64,000 nt of DNA from an uncultured Clostridia bacterium (GCA_937895705.1 CALBKM010000045.1:62001-126000); one strand, 5' to 3'. Positions 34,420 through 44,535 are shown, numbered from the stretch's first letter. A program made the numbers and translations. Notes: generated by a model not told the origin, from the sequence alone.

Positions 34420-36303
34420 TTATTTCATCTTCAGCACCCGCATCGCATTTAATATAGCGATCACCGACACTCCCACATCCGCAAACACCGCTTCCCACAT
34501 AGTTGCCATACCGAAGGCTCCCAAAATCAATACCAGAATCTTTACCCCCAGTGCAAACACGATATTTTGCTTTACAATGGTAAGTGTCTTACGGGAAATA
34601 CTGACTACATTTGCGATTTTCCGTATGTCATCATCCATCAAAACAATATCTGCCGCTTCGATGGCCGCATCTGACCCCATACTTCCCATGGCAATACCGA
34701 TATCTGCTCTGGTCAGTACCGGTGCGTCATTGATGCCGTCTCCCACAAAAGCCAGCTTTTCTTTTCCTTTCCTCTTACTAAGCAACGCTTCCACCCGGCT
34801 CACCTTATCTCCCGGAAGCAGTTCCGCATGCACCTCGGTAAGGTCAAGCTTCTTTGCCACCGCCTCGGCTGCTGTCTTGCGGTCGCCCGTCAGCATCACA
34901 AAATGCTCAACGCCTGCGCGCCGCATAAGAGCGATGGCTTCCTCCGCCCCCTCTTTTATTGCATCCGCTATCACAATACTTCCGATAAATTGTCCTTCCC
35001 GTGCCGCATACACTACCGTTCCGGCCTTTTTACAAGGAGTAAAAAGAACGCCTTCCTGTCGCATCAGCTTTTCATTTCCCAGTAAAAGTTCCGTCCCGTC
35101 TACTTTTACACAAATCCCGTGACCTGCGATTTCTTCCGCCTCCGTCACACGTTCCGCGGCGATTTCCTTCCCATAAGCCTCTCGAAGTGCCTCTCCGATT
35201 GGATGCGTAGAATATACTTCCCCGTAAGCCGCCAACTCCAATAACTCTTCCTCCGAGCACCCCTCTGGATAAATGCCCGCCACCTTAAATTCGCCTTTGG
35301 TCAGCGTTCCTGTTTTATCAAACACAATCGTGGATACTTCCGCCATAGCCTCCAAATAGTTGCTTCCTTTTACCAACACACCGAGCTTTGACGCCGCTCC
35401 GATTCCGCCGAAAAAGCCCAACGGCACGGAAATCACCAAAGCGCACGGACAGGATACAACCAAAAAGATACATGCTTTCTGAAGCCATACTCCGAAGGAA
35501 TCTCCGGTAATAAGCGGCGGAAGAACAGCCAAAAGGAGCGCTCCGATTGTTACGATCGGTGTATAATACTTGGCAAACTTTGTAATGAAATTCTCTGTCT
35601 TTGCTTTTTTACTGCTCGCATTCTCCACCAGTTCCAAAATCTTTGCCACAGTAGAGTCTTCAAACTCCTTCGTAACCTTTACTCTAAGGGTTCCGCTGCC
35701 GTTCACACAACCGCTGATAATCTCATCTCCGACACCGATACTTCTCGGCACCGATTCTCCTGTTAACGCCGTAGTATCTAAGAGCGAACTTCCCTCCAGT
35801 ACCACGCCGTCAAGAGGCACACGTTCTCCCGGCTTTACCACAACGATGCTTCCAACCTCCACATCATCCGGATCCGCCTCGGTCAATACGCCGTCCGCTT
35901 CCAAATTGGCATACTCCGGACAAATGTCCATCATATCGGAAATCGCCCGACGGGATTTTCCTACCGCGTAGCTTTGGAACAATTCTCCGGTCTGGTAAAA
36001 CAACATAACAGCTACCGCCTCCAAGTACTCTCCTACAAAAAAAGCGCCGAAGGTAGCGATTACCATTAAGAAGTTTTCATCAAACACCTGACCGCGTATT
36101 ATATTCCGGATTGCTTTCCATAAAATGTCATACCCGATAATCAGATACGGAATCAAATGTATGGCAAGCAAAAGGAAACGATACTCCGGGGCATCCATCC
36201 CCAGTGCTGCAAATCCTCCCATATGCTCCGCCGTAAACAGGCCGGCAAAAAGGCAAAATACGATAATAATCCGAACCAGTACTTTCGTCTGTTTCGTATC
36301 CAT
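34420..36303 (-). CDS. P1B-type heavy-metal ATPase (ZntA/CadA-like), lacking the N-terminal HMA domain
   Basis: A 627-residue heavy-metal exporter: DKTGTLTKGEF phosphorylation site, CPC metal-site motif in SCPCALVISVPLG, YSTHPIGEAL HP motif and GDGINDAPVLTRADIG hinge. The CPC with Zn/Cd/Pb type flanking sequence places it among ZntA/CadA proteins. The soluble metal-binding HMA domain normally at the N-terminus is missing and is encoded by the separate small gene at 36366-36584. ATG at 36303 (GGAG 10 bases upstream) is preferred over a GTG two codons earlier. Operon: ArsR regulator, HMA protein, ATPase. Confidence 0.95.
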   Translation of the reverse strand: MDTKQTKVLVRIIIVFCLFAGLFTAEHMGGFAALGMDAPEYRFLLLAIHLIPYLIIGYDILWKAIRNIIRGQVFDENFLMVIATFGAFFVGEYLEAVAVMLFYQTGELFQSYAVGKSRRAISDMMDICPEYANLEADGVLTEADPDDVEVGSIVVVKPGERVPLDGVVLEGSSLLDTTALTGESVPRSIGVGDEIISGCVNGSGTLRVKVTKEFEDSTVAKILELVENASSKKAKTENFITKFAKYYTPIVTIGALLLAVLPPLITGDSFGVWLQKACIFLVVSCPCALVISVPLGFFGGIGAASKLGVLVKGSNYLEAMAEVSTIVFDKTGTLTKGEFKVAGIYPEGCSEEELLELAAYGEVYSTHPIGEALREAYGKEIAAERVTEAEEIAGHGICVKVDGTELLLGNEKLMRQEGVLFTPCKKAGTVVYAAREGQFIGSIVIADAIKEGAEEAIALMRRAGVEHFVMLTGDRKTAAEAVAKKLDLTEVHAELLPGDKVSRVEALLSKRKGKEKLAFVGDGINDAPVLTRADIGIAMGSMGSDAAIEAADIVLMDDDIRKIANVVSISRKTLTIVKQNIVFALGVKILVLILGAFGMATMWEAVFADVGVSVIAILNAMRVLKMK

Positions 36304-36365
36304 TCGCACACATCTCCTCTCTTCCGAGTCTTTTCGTTTCGGTAAAGAACTACCGAATGCGCTTT

Positions 36366-36584
36366 TTACAGCAATATCTTACAGTCCGGCTCCACCTTTT
36401 TGCATACCGCAACCACCTGCTTCATAATCTCATCCATGCGGTTCTCATCCGCCTCAATGGTCAGCTTCTGCGTCATAAAGCTGACGGTAGCATCCTCTAC
36501 ACCCTCAATCTTTTTAATTGCCTCTTCCATCTTTGCCGCACAGTTTGCACAATCCAAATCCTGCATCTTAAACTTTTTCTTCAT
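36366..36584 (-). CDS. Stand-alone HMA metallochaperone
   Basis: A 72-residue heavy-metal-associated domain protein: MKKKFKMQDLDCANCAAKM with the CxxC metal site DCANCA, then VEDATVSFMTQKLTIEAD. It probably delivers metal to the adjacent P-type ATPase, replacing its missing N-terminal domain. The start at 36584 is 8 bases from GGAGG, while an earlier in-frame ATG at 36599 precedes that GGAGG and is unlikely to be used. It sits 62 bases upstream of the ATPase gene. Confidence 0.92.
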   Translation of the reverse strand: MKKKFKMQDLDCANCAAKMEEAIKKIEGVEDATVSFMTQKLTIEADENRMDEIMKQVVAVCKKVEPDCKILL

Positions 36585-36632
36585 AAAAATATCCTCCATT
36601 CTTATATCCTGCCATACCTCTTCGTCAGCTTT

Positions 36633-36992
36633 CTATTCCTCAATATGCTCTAATCCCTGTCCGATTATCGTCCTAACGTGCTCGTCTGCAAGGGAATAAA
36701 ATATCGACTTGCCCGCTCGTCTGTTTTTTACCAATTTAGCCTGCTTTAATATTTTCAACTGATGGGATACCGCAGACTGCGTCATCTGCAAAGCCTCCGC
36801 CAAGTCACACACGCACACCTCAGCTTCAAACAACACAAACAAAATCCGAATCCGTGTGGAATCTCCGAATACTTTAAACAACTCCGCCAAATCATATAAC
36901 GCTTCTTCCTTCGGCATATGCCCGGTAACTTTCCGCAGCAAATCCTCATGTACACAAATGCTGTCGCAACATTCTACACCGTTTTGATGCAT
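36633..36992 (-). CDS. ArsR/SmtB-family metal-sensing repressor (CadC-like)
   Basis: A 119-residue winged-helix repressor. The N-terminal tail has CCDSICVHED, similar to the metal-binding Cys cluster of CadC/CmtR, and the core has ELFKVFGDSTRIRILFVLFE and VCVCDLAEALQMTQSAVSHQ, the DNA-recognition region, with CVCD as the alpha-3 type Cys pair. Metal binding would release the operator at 37055-37080. The start at 36992 has AGGAG upstream. It heads the metal efflux operon. Confidence 0.95.
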   Translation of the reverse strand: MHQNGVECCDSICVHEDLLRKVTGHMPKEEALYDLAELFKVFGDSTRIRILFVLFEAEVCVCDLAEALQMTQSAVSHQLKILKQAKLVKNRRAGKSIFYSLADEHVRTIIGQGLEHIEE

Positions 36993-37054
36993 CTTACGTC
37001 TCCTTTCCCGAATCGTAATCCCGAATAGCATAGATTCTGTTCTTTCGTCCATCA

Positions 37055-37112
37055 TATGAACAACTATTCATATGTTCATACATATAATACTGCAGGATAC
37101 CAGATTTGTCAA
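37055..37112 (-). promoter_or_regulatory. Promoter and SmtB-type operator of the metal efflux operon
   Basis: On the minus strand TTGACA (37107-37112) and TATTAT (37084-37089), 17-base spacing. The dyad TATGAACA (37055-37062) / TGTTCATA (37073-37080) has 8-bp arms and lies downstream of the -10 box, consistent with an ArsR/SmtB site. Confidence 0.9.
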
Positions 37113-37123
37113 GCCGAATTTAT

Positions 37124-38815
37124 TCATTTTTTTTCCATAATTCTTATGCTCTCCTCCACACATACAGTCCCCCAACCGATATAGGGATTCGGATAGTCGT
37201 CAAAACCCGCAATTGCTCTTGCCCCCCGTATTAAAAAAGACTTCAGTCGTTCTCCGTATAAATACGGGTCATTTCCTTCCACAATTCCCCACTGCATTAA
37301 CAATGCGGCTCCTCCCGTCACAAAAGGCGTAGCCATGGAAGTACCGGATTTTGTCGTATAACCGCCACCCGGTGCGCAGGACACAATCTCTACCCCCGGG
37401 GCAGCCAGGTCCGGTTTTACCCTGCTGCCTCCCGGGAACTCCCGTGTATAGCCTCTGCCGGAAAAACCGGCGATACTATCTGTTCGCCCATTGTATGCCG
37501 CCACCGCAACAGGACCTTCCGCTGTAGACGGTATCGTCAGTGTTCGTTCCGGTGTTGCCTGCAAAAAACGTGTTACCGTGCTTTGAACCCCGCCCACAAT
37601 CCAACAGTCGTAAGTTCCGTCCAGCACACGCACCGGCCGCAACCGAATACGCCAAATACCGTTCTCGATATCTCCGCTTTCGTCCCGCAGTGTAATCCCT
37701 GTTTCCCGTATCATCCGGTAAGGGGTTGCCTCTCCCGTAAACACCTCCGCCGCCGAAGTTCCGAACTCCGTTACAACTCCCCCTGCCGTCGGATATCCTT
37801 TAATTGCAATTCCGGTTCCGTCTTCGGTTACGGACAGTTTCCTGCGCACCCCCGAAGGAGACTCCATAAAAAGGTCAAACACGTCCAATGCGCTGAGCCA
37901 TAATCCCATACGTATTCTCCGTTCCGAGGGTCCGACGGAAAGAAGAAACTCTTTTTCGCTTCCTTCCTCTCCCTTCAAAAAAGCTCCCCCCACATGCCAC
38001 CCAAGTGCCGCATTATTTCCGGTCCCGATGCAGATGCAGTTTTTTCCGTAGAGAACCGCTGTGTCCAGATATGTCTCCAACAGACTTCGTCCGTCGTGAG
38101 CACCCTCATTGTTCCCAAAAGACAAATTGATACTCAGGGGCATCCCTGCTTCTGCCGCATACCGCACACAAAAGTCTACTGCAGCCATCAGATTCGTTGT
38201 CTGCGGGAACGGGTCTGCCTGCATCCCCCCGAGTTTTACCACCAACAGTTCACTCTCATAAGCCACCCCCCGGTACCGTCCCCCCGATGCTCTTCCGTTT
38301 CCTGCGGCAATCCCCGCCACATGAGTTCCGTGACCGGAAAGGTCTGTCTCCGGTGCAACGGTTCCGTCCGCAGAACCTCGTACTCCCGACAGCACTTCAT
38401 TGATACGTTCTCTTGTATAGAGGGCACCGTCCAGATAACCTTCCGGCGGCTCCCCTTCCGCCCCTTGATCCCACAGTGCCGCAATCCTTGTGGTTCCGTC
38501 CGCATTCCTGAAATCCGGGTGAAAATAATCAATTCCGGAATCAATAATTGCCACCAATACTCCTCGTCCGGTCAACGTCGGCTTTTGCGCCTGCAGCGCT
38601 GTCACACAAGCCGCCCTCCTACCGCTTGCCGCCTCCGTATATACCCTTGACGGTATCTCGGTCCACAGAATTTCTTTCGCAGAAAGCAAAAGCGGAGCAA
38701 GCTCCGGACGAATACGCACAATTGCATATCCTCCCAAAAGCTCCTCCGCCAAAAAACCGATTTCTTCCGCCAAAGCTTTCAAATTTCCCACATACCGCAC
38801 AATCAAGTCAAGCAT
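37124..38815 (-). CDS. Subtilisin-family (S8) serine protease, Csp-like
   Basis: A 563-residue S8 peptidase with all three catalytic motifs: Asp in VAIIDSGIDYFHPDF, His in SGHGTHVAGIAAG and Ser in GTSMATPFVTG. A ~200-residue insert between His and Ser blocks is typical of clostridial CspA/B/C germination proteases; those activate the cortex hydrolase SleC. No signal peptide is visible; an N-terminal ~85-residue region may be a propeptide. The family link is inferred from the insert and length; other S8 roles are possible. RBS is AGAGG 10 bases upstream. Confidence 0.9.
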   Translation of the reverse strand: MLDLIVRYVGNLKALAEEIGFLAEELLGGYAIVRIRPELAPLLLSAKEILWTEIPSRVYTEAASGRRAACVTALQAQKPTLTGRGVLVAIIDSGIDYFHPDFRNADGTTRIAALWDQGAEGEPPEGYLDGALYTRERINEVLSGVRGSADGTVAPETDLSGHGTHVAGIAAGNGRASGGRYRGVAYESELLVVKLGGMQADPFPQTTNLMAAVDFCVRYAAEAGMPLSINLSFGNNEGAHDGRSLLETYLDTAVLYGKNCICIGTGNNAALGWHVGGAFLKGEEGSEKEFLLSVGPSERRIRMGLWLSALDVFDLFMESPSGVRRKLSVTEDGTGIAIKGYPTAGGVVTEFGTSAAEVFTGEATPYRMIRETGITLRDESGDIENGIWRIRLRPVRVLDGTYDCWIVGGVQSTVTRFLQATPERTLTIPSTAEGPVAVAAYNGRTDSIAGFSGRGYTREFPGGSRVKPDLAAPGVEIVSCAPGGGYTTKSGTSMATPFVTGGAALLMQWGIVEGNDPYLYGERLKSFLIRGARAIAGFDDYPNPYIGWGTVCVEESIRIMEKK

Positions 38816-38926
38816 AGGTATACTACCTCTTATCCTTTATGGTACTATATTCTCAATATCGGAATTTGCCCCTACGCTTATTATTCTATTGCTTTCTTGT
38901 ACCGGAAAACACGGCAAGACGTTTCC

Positions 38927-39952
38927 TTACAACAAATTCGCCAAAGCTTCCACCGATTCTTTCGTGGTAGCCCAGCTGGTGGCAAACCGTACCACGGAAC
39001 GGGTCTCGTCCAAAGCCTCCCAAAAGCTGATTTTCACCTGCTCCTGTAGTTTTCGCATAGTTTTGTTTTCCAACACAACAAAAATCTGGTTGGTCGGTGT
39101 TTCCAGATACATCTTGTAGCCTTTTTCTATTAAAATACTACGTAACTCCTCCGCCGATTCGATTGCATTCTTGCTGATTTCCGTATACAAATTGTCCGTA
39201 AACAGCGTGTCAAACTGGATTCCCAGCAAACGCCCCTTTGCCAAAAGTGCGCCGTGCTGTTTTACCGATGTAAGAAACTGTTTCGGCATATTCCCTTTGG
39301 TAAATACCACCGCTTCGCCACACAATGCTCCCACCTTGGTTCCGCCGATATAAAATACATCACAAAGTCGTGCGATATCCGGCAAAGTTACATCCGTCCC
39401 CGGGCTCACCAGACCGTAGCCGAGACGTGCTCCGTCCAAATAAAGCGGCAGTCCGTACTCTTTACATACTTCCGAAAGAGCCGTCAACTCCTCCTTCGTG
39501 TATAAGGTCCCGTACTCTGTCGGGTGAGAAATATACACCATCCCCGGAAATACCATATGGTCCCTGCTGTCGTCTCCGTAGAACTTCACCAAATAGTCTT
39601 TTACGGTCTGCGCCGCCAGCTTACCATCCTTCTGAGGCAGAGCCAGCACCTTATGTCCCGTAAACTCAATGGCACCCGCTTCATGGAGACTCACATGTCC
39701 CGTATCCGCCGCAATCACGCCTTCATAAGACTGTAGCATGGAATCAATGACCGTCTGATTGGTCTGGGTACCGCCCACCAAAAAGCGAATCTCTGCCTGC
39801 GGACAATCACAGGCTGTCTTTATCTTTTCAATCGCAGACACAGTGTACGGGTCCGCCCCATAGCCGGATGACTGCTCCATATTTGTTTCCGATAATCTTT
39901 GTAAAATCCGCGGATGTGCTCCCTCGGAATAATCATTTTCAAATGCTAACAT
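38927..39952 (-). CDS. ltaE: Low-specificity L-threonine aldolase
   Basis: A 341-residue PLP-dependent fold type I enzyme that cleaves threonine to glycine and acetaldehyde. The N-terminal substrate region FENDYSEGAHPRIL, the active-site Lys region DVFYIGGTKVGAL (Lys as Schiff base) and HPTEYGTLYT are characteristic. GGAG precedes the ATG. It is transcribed divergently from the alpha-galactosidase gene with a 215-base intergenic region and appears monocistronic. Confidence 0.93.
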   Translation of the reverse strand: MLAFENDYSEGAHPRILQRLSETNMEQSSGYGADPYTVSAIEKIKTACDCPQAEIRFLVGGTQTNQTVIDSMLQSYEGVIAADTGHVSLHEAGAIEFTGHKVLALPQKDGKLAAQTVKDYLVKFYGDDSRDHMVFPGMVYISHPTEYGTLYTKEELTALSEVCKEYGLPLYLDGARLGYGLVSPGTDVTLPDIARLCDVFYIGGTKVGALCGEAVVFTKGNMPKQFLTSVKQHGALLAKGRLLGIQFDTLFTDNLYTEISKNAIESAEELRSILIEKGYKMYLETPTNQIFVVLENKTMRKLQEQVKISFWEALDETRSVVRFATSWATTKESVEALANLL

Positions 39953-40133
39953 GGTACTTTCTCCGTTTCTATTTTTATTTTCTCCATCATATCACGGCTC
40001 GCCCTTCTTTTCAAGCGTTCCGACCACTTCTCACAAGAAACAACATTTGTCCATACAATCACAACATGCTTCCATTTTCATTTTCTCTCATATATGCTTT
40101 ACTGAATATGTATGCAGCAACTAATTTTTTCAA

Positions 40134-40167
40134 TATAATAAACAACATCTGCAATAGGAGGTATTTT
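40134..40167 (+). promoter_or_regulatory. Probable -10 box and RBS of the alpha-galactosidase gene
   Basis: TATAAT at 40134-40139 precedes the ATG at 40168; the -35 position (around 40111) is poor (TATGCA), which suggests activator dependence on the AraC regulator downstream. The RBS is AGGAGG at 40157-40162. Confidence 0.5.
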
Positions 40168-41337
40168 ATGGCAAACAACCCGACAACACTTGGCTGTCTC
40201 CCGGCTCTCGGCTGGAATTCCTGGAACACCTTTACCTGGGATATCAACGAATCCCTGATCAAAGAAGTAGCAGACCTGTTCGTTTCAGACGGATATAAGG
40301 ACGCCGGCTACGAATACATCGTCATCGACGATTGCTGGAGTTTAAAAGAGCGTGACGAAAACGGACGTCTGGTTCCGGACCCGAATAAGTTCCCTAACGG
40401 CATGAAGGCCGTAGCGGATTATATCCACGCAAAAGGCTTAAAGTTCGGTATGTACTCTTGTGCCGGCACCCACACCTGTGGCGGACATCCGGGCAGCTTT
40501 GAGCACGAATTCGAAGACGCAAAGCAGTTTGCGGAATGGGGCGTAGATTACTTAAAGTACGACTATTGCTTCAAGCCGCGTAATGTTTCCGGCGAGCTTT
40601 TATATAAGCGCATGAGTCTTGCATTAAAGAACTGCGGACGAGATATTTTGTTTTCCGCCTGCAACTGGGGCGAAGACAATGTATACGATTGGATTCGTGA
40701 GTCCGGTGCCCACTCCTACCGTTCCACCGGCGACATTCAGGACAACTGGGACTCTATTAAGCGTCTTGCTCTTTCCCAGATGGATAAGAAAGCCTTTACC
40801 GGTTCCTTCTGCCACAACGACATGGATATGCTGGTGGTAGGCATGTACGGCGGCAGCAACAGTGACTGGATCGGACATGGCCTCGGCGGCTGCACCGACA
40901 CCCAGTACAAGACCCATTTTGCTCTTTGGGCTATGATGGGCTCTCCGCTCATGATCGGTTGCGACATAAGAAAAGCAACTCCTTTTACCAAGGAATTGCT
41001 TCAGAATAAAAATCTTCTTGCCATTAACCAGGATCCGGAATCCCGCGGCGCTTACCGCATCCCGGTAGAGCCGAACTGGTTCGGCAAAGACGACGCTTTC
41101 GTACTTGTAAAGACATTGGCAAACGGCGACCTTGCCATCGGTTTATTTAACTTTACCGATAACACCCGGGAAATCACCTTACAATTCTGGGATATCGGTC
41201 TGCCGTATCAATCCGGCTACGGTCTGTCTCTGTATGACTGCTTCACCGATGAAGACCTTGGTGTATGCCGTGAACGTTTTGCCAAACATGTCGCCGCTCA
41301 TGACTGTGTCGTGGTACGTGCCAAATTAATGCGCTAA
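40168..41337 (+). CDS. Alpha-galactosidase, family GH27
   Basis: A 389-residue GH27 enzyme that releases terminal alpha-1,6-galactose from sugars such as melibiose or raffinose. N-terminal ALGWNSWNTF is the family start, the nucleophile is Asp132 in DYLKYDYC, the acid/base is Asp189 in STGDIQDNW, and CHNDMDMLVVG is the NDPDML-type loop. No signal peptide, so cytoplasmic. The ATG at 40168 is set by AGGAGG; the open frame extends 100 codons upstream without a ribosome binding site. The AraC gene converges with a 4-base overlap. Confidence 0.96.
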   Translation: MANNPTTLGCLPALGWNSWNTFTWDINESLIKEVADLFVSDGYKDAGYEYIVIDDCWSLKERDENGRLVPDPNKFPNGMKAVADYIHAKGLKFGMYSCAGTHTCGGHPGSFEHEFEDAKQFAEWGVDYLKYDYCFKPRNVSGELLYKRMSLALKNCGRDILFSACNWGEDNVYDWIRESGAHSYRSTGDIQDNWDSIKRLALSQMDKKAFTGSFCHNDMDMLVVGMYGGSNSDWIGHGLGGCTDTQYKTHFALWAMMGSPLMIGCDIRKATPFTKELLQNKNLLAINQDPESRGAYRIPVEPNWFGKDDAFVLVKTLANGDLAIGLFNFTDNTREITLQFWDIGLPYQSGYGLSLYDCFTDEDLGVCRERFAKHVAAHDCVVVRAKLMR

Positions 41338-42107
41338 GCCCTCTCGGTGCGTTTATTCCGATAATTACTCGGTGTAGTGCCCTTTCTTTTCCGGAACAAT
41401 CTGGAAAAGTAAAGGGCATCTTTATACCCTACGGAACACGCTACCGTCTGTACGGAAAGCTCTGTTGTCCGCAACAGCTCACAGGCCCGCTCCATTCGGA
41501 CCTCTGTCAGATATTCCTGCGGCGACACCTCCGCATGTTCCATAAACAAACGATATAAATAGGAACGCTCTACATTTAGGCTCTTTGCAAGCAGACTGAC
41601 ATTCAATTCCTGCTTCCAGTAACTGTTCTGAATCATCTCTGCCGCCTCTTCAAAATAGGTCCGTTTCTCTCCCTGTTCCACCGCATCCCGAAAGAAATAC
41701 GTCAGCAGCAAATACACCTTCACCGCATACCGTTCCCTGGCAGTTTCCCCGTACACACCTTCTTCGTAAATATGAAACAGCGGTTCGGTTCCCGGAACCC
41801 CTCTTACTACCGGACATTTTTTCGAAAATCCGGTGCGGGCAACCAATGCCTTTGCATCAACTCCTTTAAAATCCACCCAGCGATATGCCCAGGGATCCGA
41901 CTCCTCCGGATAATACAAGATTTCTTCCTCCGGAAATACCATGAACGCATCTCCCGCAGAAAGGGCATAAGTCTCCCCCCGGAACACCACATAGCCTTTT
42001 CCGGAAACAATATAATGCAATGAATAAATTTCTCTTGTTCCCGGCCCCCAGCGATGCTGATTCGGTTCTTTGAAATTGTTATCCGTACAAACCAGTTGTA
42101 AACGCAT
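41334..42107 (-). CDS. AraC-family transcriptional regulator
   Basis: A 257-residue regulator with an N-terminal cupin-type ligand domain (HYIVSGKGYVVFRG) and C-terminal double helix-turn-helix (ERSYLYRLFMEHAEVSPQEY and VACSVGYKDALYFSRLFRKR). Its convergence on the GH27 gene suggests it responds to an alpha-galactoside. The start at 42107 is chosen from AAAGGA at 9 bases; in-frame ATGs at 42116 and 42140 are less well placed. Confidence 0.93.
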   Translation of the reverse strand: MRLQLVCTDNNFKEPNQHRWGPGTREIYSLHYIVSGKGYVVFRGETYALSAGDAFMVFPEEEILYYPEESDPWAYRWVDFKGVDAKALVARTGFSKKCPVVRGVPGTEPLFHIYEEGVYGETARERYAVKVYLLLTYFFRDAVEQGEKRTYFEEAAEMIQNSYWKQELNVSLLAKSLNVERSYLYRLFMEHAEVSPQEYLTEVRMERACELLRTTELSVQTVACSVGYKDALYFSRLFRKRKGTTPSNYRNKRTERA

Positions 42108-42161
42108 ACCTGACATTCCTTTCCGTTCTATGTTTCCCAACTACGCTTCTGCCCTCTTTCC

Positions 42162-44528
42162 TTACTCTGTTACCAGCTCTCTTACCTCTACTTTCTTTAC
42201 CTTTTTTGCTGTCAAATACGCAAACACAAAGAAGCTTCCCGTTACCACCGCAATCGGTACAACCACCGCCGTTACGGAAAAATCAAATACCACATTGGTC
42301 AAACCGATGACACTAAGCAACATTCCCAAAAGCTTCTCCGAAAGCAGTACGCTGCAAAGAAGACCGATTCCGGAACCGAGCAGTGCCACAAACGCAAATC
42401 GAAAAGCAAATCCGATTCGCAGCTTTCCTGATGTAAACCCAATCGCTTTAAATACACCGATATCCGTACGCTCCTGTAAAAAGAATCTGGTACATACCAT
42501 CCGGACCACCACAAAGGCAAACACCAAAGAAAAACCGTAAATAATTACCTTAAGTGCCGCCACAATCATTCCGTATTGCTCCTCTACCGGGTTTTCTTCT
42601 TCTTCGTACACTCTCTTTGCTAAGGAATCCCCAAATCGCTCCGTTAATGCCTGTTCCATCTCCTCTGCCTGTTCTCTGCTCTCTAACAGGTAATAACGTT
42701 GCCCCCACTCGGAAGACGGATGCAAATCCTTTACTCCTGCAAAGCTCATGCCGAAGCAGGCTCCGCTGTCGCTTACAGACTGATAAATACCGGACACTAA
42801 AAACGTCTTTTTCGTATTTCCGTAAGACACCTCCACTTCATCACCCATAGAAATCTCCAGCATATCCGCAACAAGTTCGGTTATTATCAACTCATTCTCA
42901 TAAAGAGGCGCTCTTCCCTTTTTTATTCCCGGTATTCCTTCCGGATTCTCATAGGCTTCCAAGTACAGGTTTTCTCCGTTTAGGGAGGCATAGCAATTAA
43001 AAACCGCATTTTCCTCTACAATTTCGGAGTATCCTGCGATAATCTCACGCACCTCGTTCCAACCATCCCAGTCCTCTAAAATACTATATTCTTTTCTTCC
43101 CGCAGCCACATCCGGCGTTATCACCCCCATTGCCTCCAATGCCTTTGCGGAGGATAATAGATTCCCGATTAAATGTATCGTTACCATGGAAAAGGTCAAA
43201 ATTCCCACAATAAATATCGTCCCGATATAACGCTTTCCTGCCGAGGTCAGTTGGCGAAGGGAAAGACTGGCAGACAAGGCTTTCTTTGAAATCGGCAAGT
43301 TCAAACGACTGTCAAAATACACCTCTGCCTGTCCGCCGGAAATTGCCCGCACCGGAGAGATTTTTGCCACCTTTGCCGTTTTCCACAACACAAGCAATAC
43401 AGAAAGCAACAAAATCCCCATGGTGAGTAACAAACTCATTCCTACGGAAAGTCCCCGTTCCGGCAATATCGCCGTAATGCTTTGACAAAGCCCGCTAATC
43501 CCCCGTTCCAATGGAATTGCTATCAAAAGTCCTACAAAAATACCTGCAAGTTGCGACAGCAAATACTGTAGCATCAATACCAGACGAAGCTTTCCTTCCG
43601 AAAATCCCTGGGACTTTAAAACCCCGAAGGTCACATACTCCATCTCTATCTCGGTACTGATACTGTGACTCATTACAATCAACACAATGGCATACAAAAG
43701 AACCAGAAACACACTGACAATATTCATAATGATGGAGGTCATCAGTGTGGTATAGTTTAGTGTTTGCTCTTTGTTCAATGCTCCCATGGCCGCGCTTACG
43801 ATACCCGTTGCAAGGTTTAATTCCCGCTGAAACTTCATAACAGAAAGGTCCTTCCCTTCCGCTTGTTCCACATATACCAACGTATAGTCCGCCCGTTCTC
43901 CGGCCTCTGCTTCCAAAAGCTTACATTCTTCATAAATCCGGTCGTAATCGGTTTTACTGATAAACACCTTTTTCCAACCGATATTAAATGCCCCTTGTAC
44001 CGCCTCTTGTACAAAGCCCTTAATCAAAAAGGTCTCTTCCTTTCCCTGTAAAAGCTTCAAAGTGACGGAATCTCCCACCTGACAGGCAAGTCTTGACTTT
44101 AATCCGTAAGGCAAGTAAATTTCTCCTGCGGAAAGGGGCGGAGTCTCTTCTTCCAATGCATCAAACTCTTCCGAAAACAGCTTCACATATTCCGGAAGTT
44201 CCATCAGAAAATAACTGTTTCCTTCTGACCGAGCCCCCACCCGGGCACCATGAGTCATAAGCGCCTTTGCATACTTCACATTCTCTACAAGCTCACTCTG
44301 TTCTACAGATTCCCTTAACGCATCGGTTAATTTTTCCGTTTCAATGCTAATACTGATTTCTCCGCAATCTGCCTCCTCATAGGCCTGTTTAAGAGAAGTC
44401 TCGTAATTCCTTTGTACACTAAACATTGCGGTTAATAGCGACACCACAATCGCTGTTAACAATAATACACTGATACAGGTGCTTTTCTTCTTTTTAATAT
44501 TTGCTTTTACTAATGTCAAAATCTCCAT
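42162..44528 (-). CDS. FtsX-type ABC transporter permease
   Basis: A 788-residue protein with two FtsX domains. Long extracytoplasmic segments are flanked by membrane helices at about residues 15-35, 260-390 and 640-780. MacB/BceB-type permease architecture is clear. It is coupled (7 bases) to the ATPase gene at 44536-45297 and lies with a sensor kinase/response regulator on the same strand, as in Bce-type antimicrobial peptide detoxification modules. Substrate is unknown. Confidence 0.9.
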   Translation of the reverse strand: MEILTLVKANIKKKKSTCISVLLLTAIVVSLLTAMFSVQRNYETSLKQAYEEADCGEISISIETEKLTDALRESVEQSELVENVKYAKALMTHGARVGARSEGNSYFLMELPEYVKLFSEEFDALEEETPPLSAGEIYLPYGLKSRLACQVGDSVTLKLLQGKEETFLIKGFVQEAVQGAFNIGWKKVFISKTDYDRIYEECKLLEAEAGERADYTLVYVEQAEGKDLSVMKFQRELNLATGIVSAAMGALNKEQTLNYTTLMTSIIMNIVSVFLVLLYAIVLIVMSHSISTEIEMEYVTFGVLKSQGFSEGKLRLVLMLQYLLSQLAGIFVGLLIAIPLERGISGLCQSITAILPERGLSVGMSLLLTMGILLLSVLLVLWKTAKVAKISPVRAISGGQAEVYFDSRLNLPISKKALSASLSLRQLTSAGKRYIGTIFIVGILTFSMVTIHLIGNLLSSAKALEAMGVITPDVAAGRKEYSILEDWDGWNEVREIIAGYSEIVEENAVFNCYASLNGENLYLEAYENPEGIPGIKKGRAPLYENELIITELVADMLEISMGDEVEVSYGNTKKTFLVSGIYQSVSDSGACFGMSFAGVKDLHPSSEWGQRYYLLESREQAEEMEQALTERFGDSLAKRVYEEEENPVEEQYGMIVAALKVIIYGFSLVFAFVVVRMVCTRFFLQERTDIGVFKAIGFTSGKLRIGFAFRFAFVALLGSGIGLLCSVLLSEKLLGMLLSVIGLTNVVFDFSVTAVVVPIAVVTGSFFVFAYLTAKKVKKVEVRELVTE

Positions 44529-44535
44529 GCCGCAC

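Noticed and set aside
39868..40167. 100-codon N-terminal extension of the alpha-galactosidase
   Set aside because: AGGAGG precedes the ATG at 40168, and the extension has no homology pattern and crosses the promoter region.
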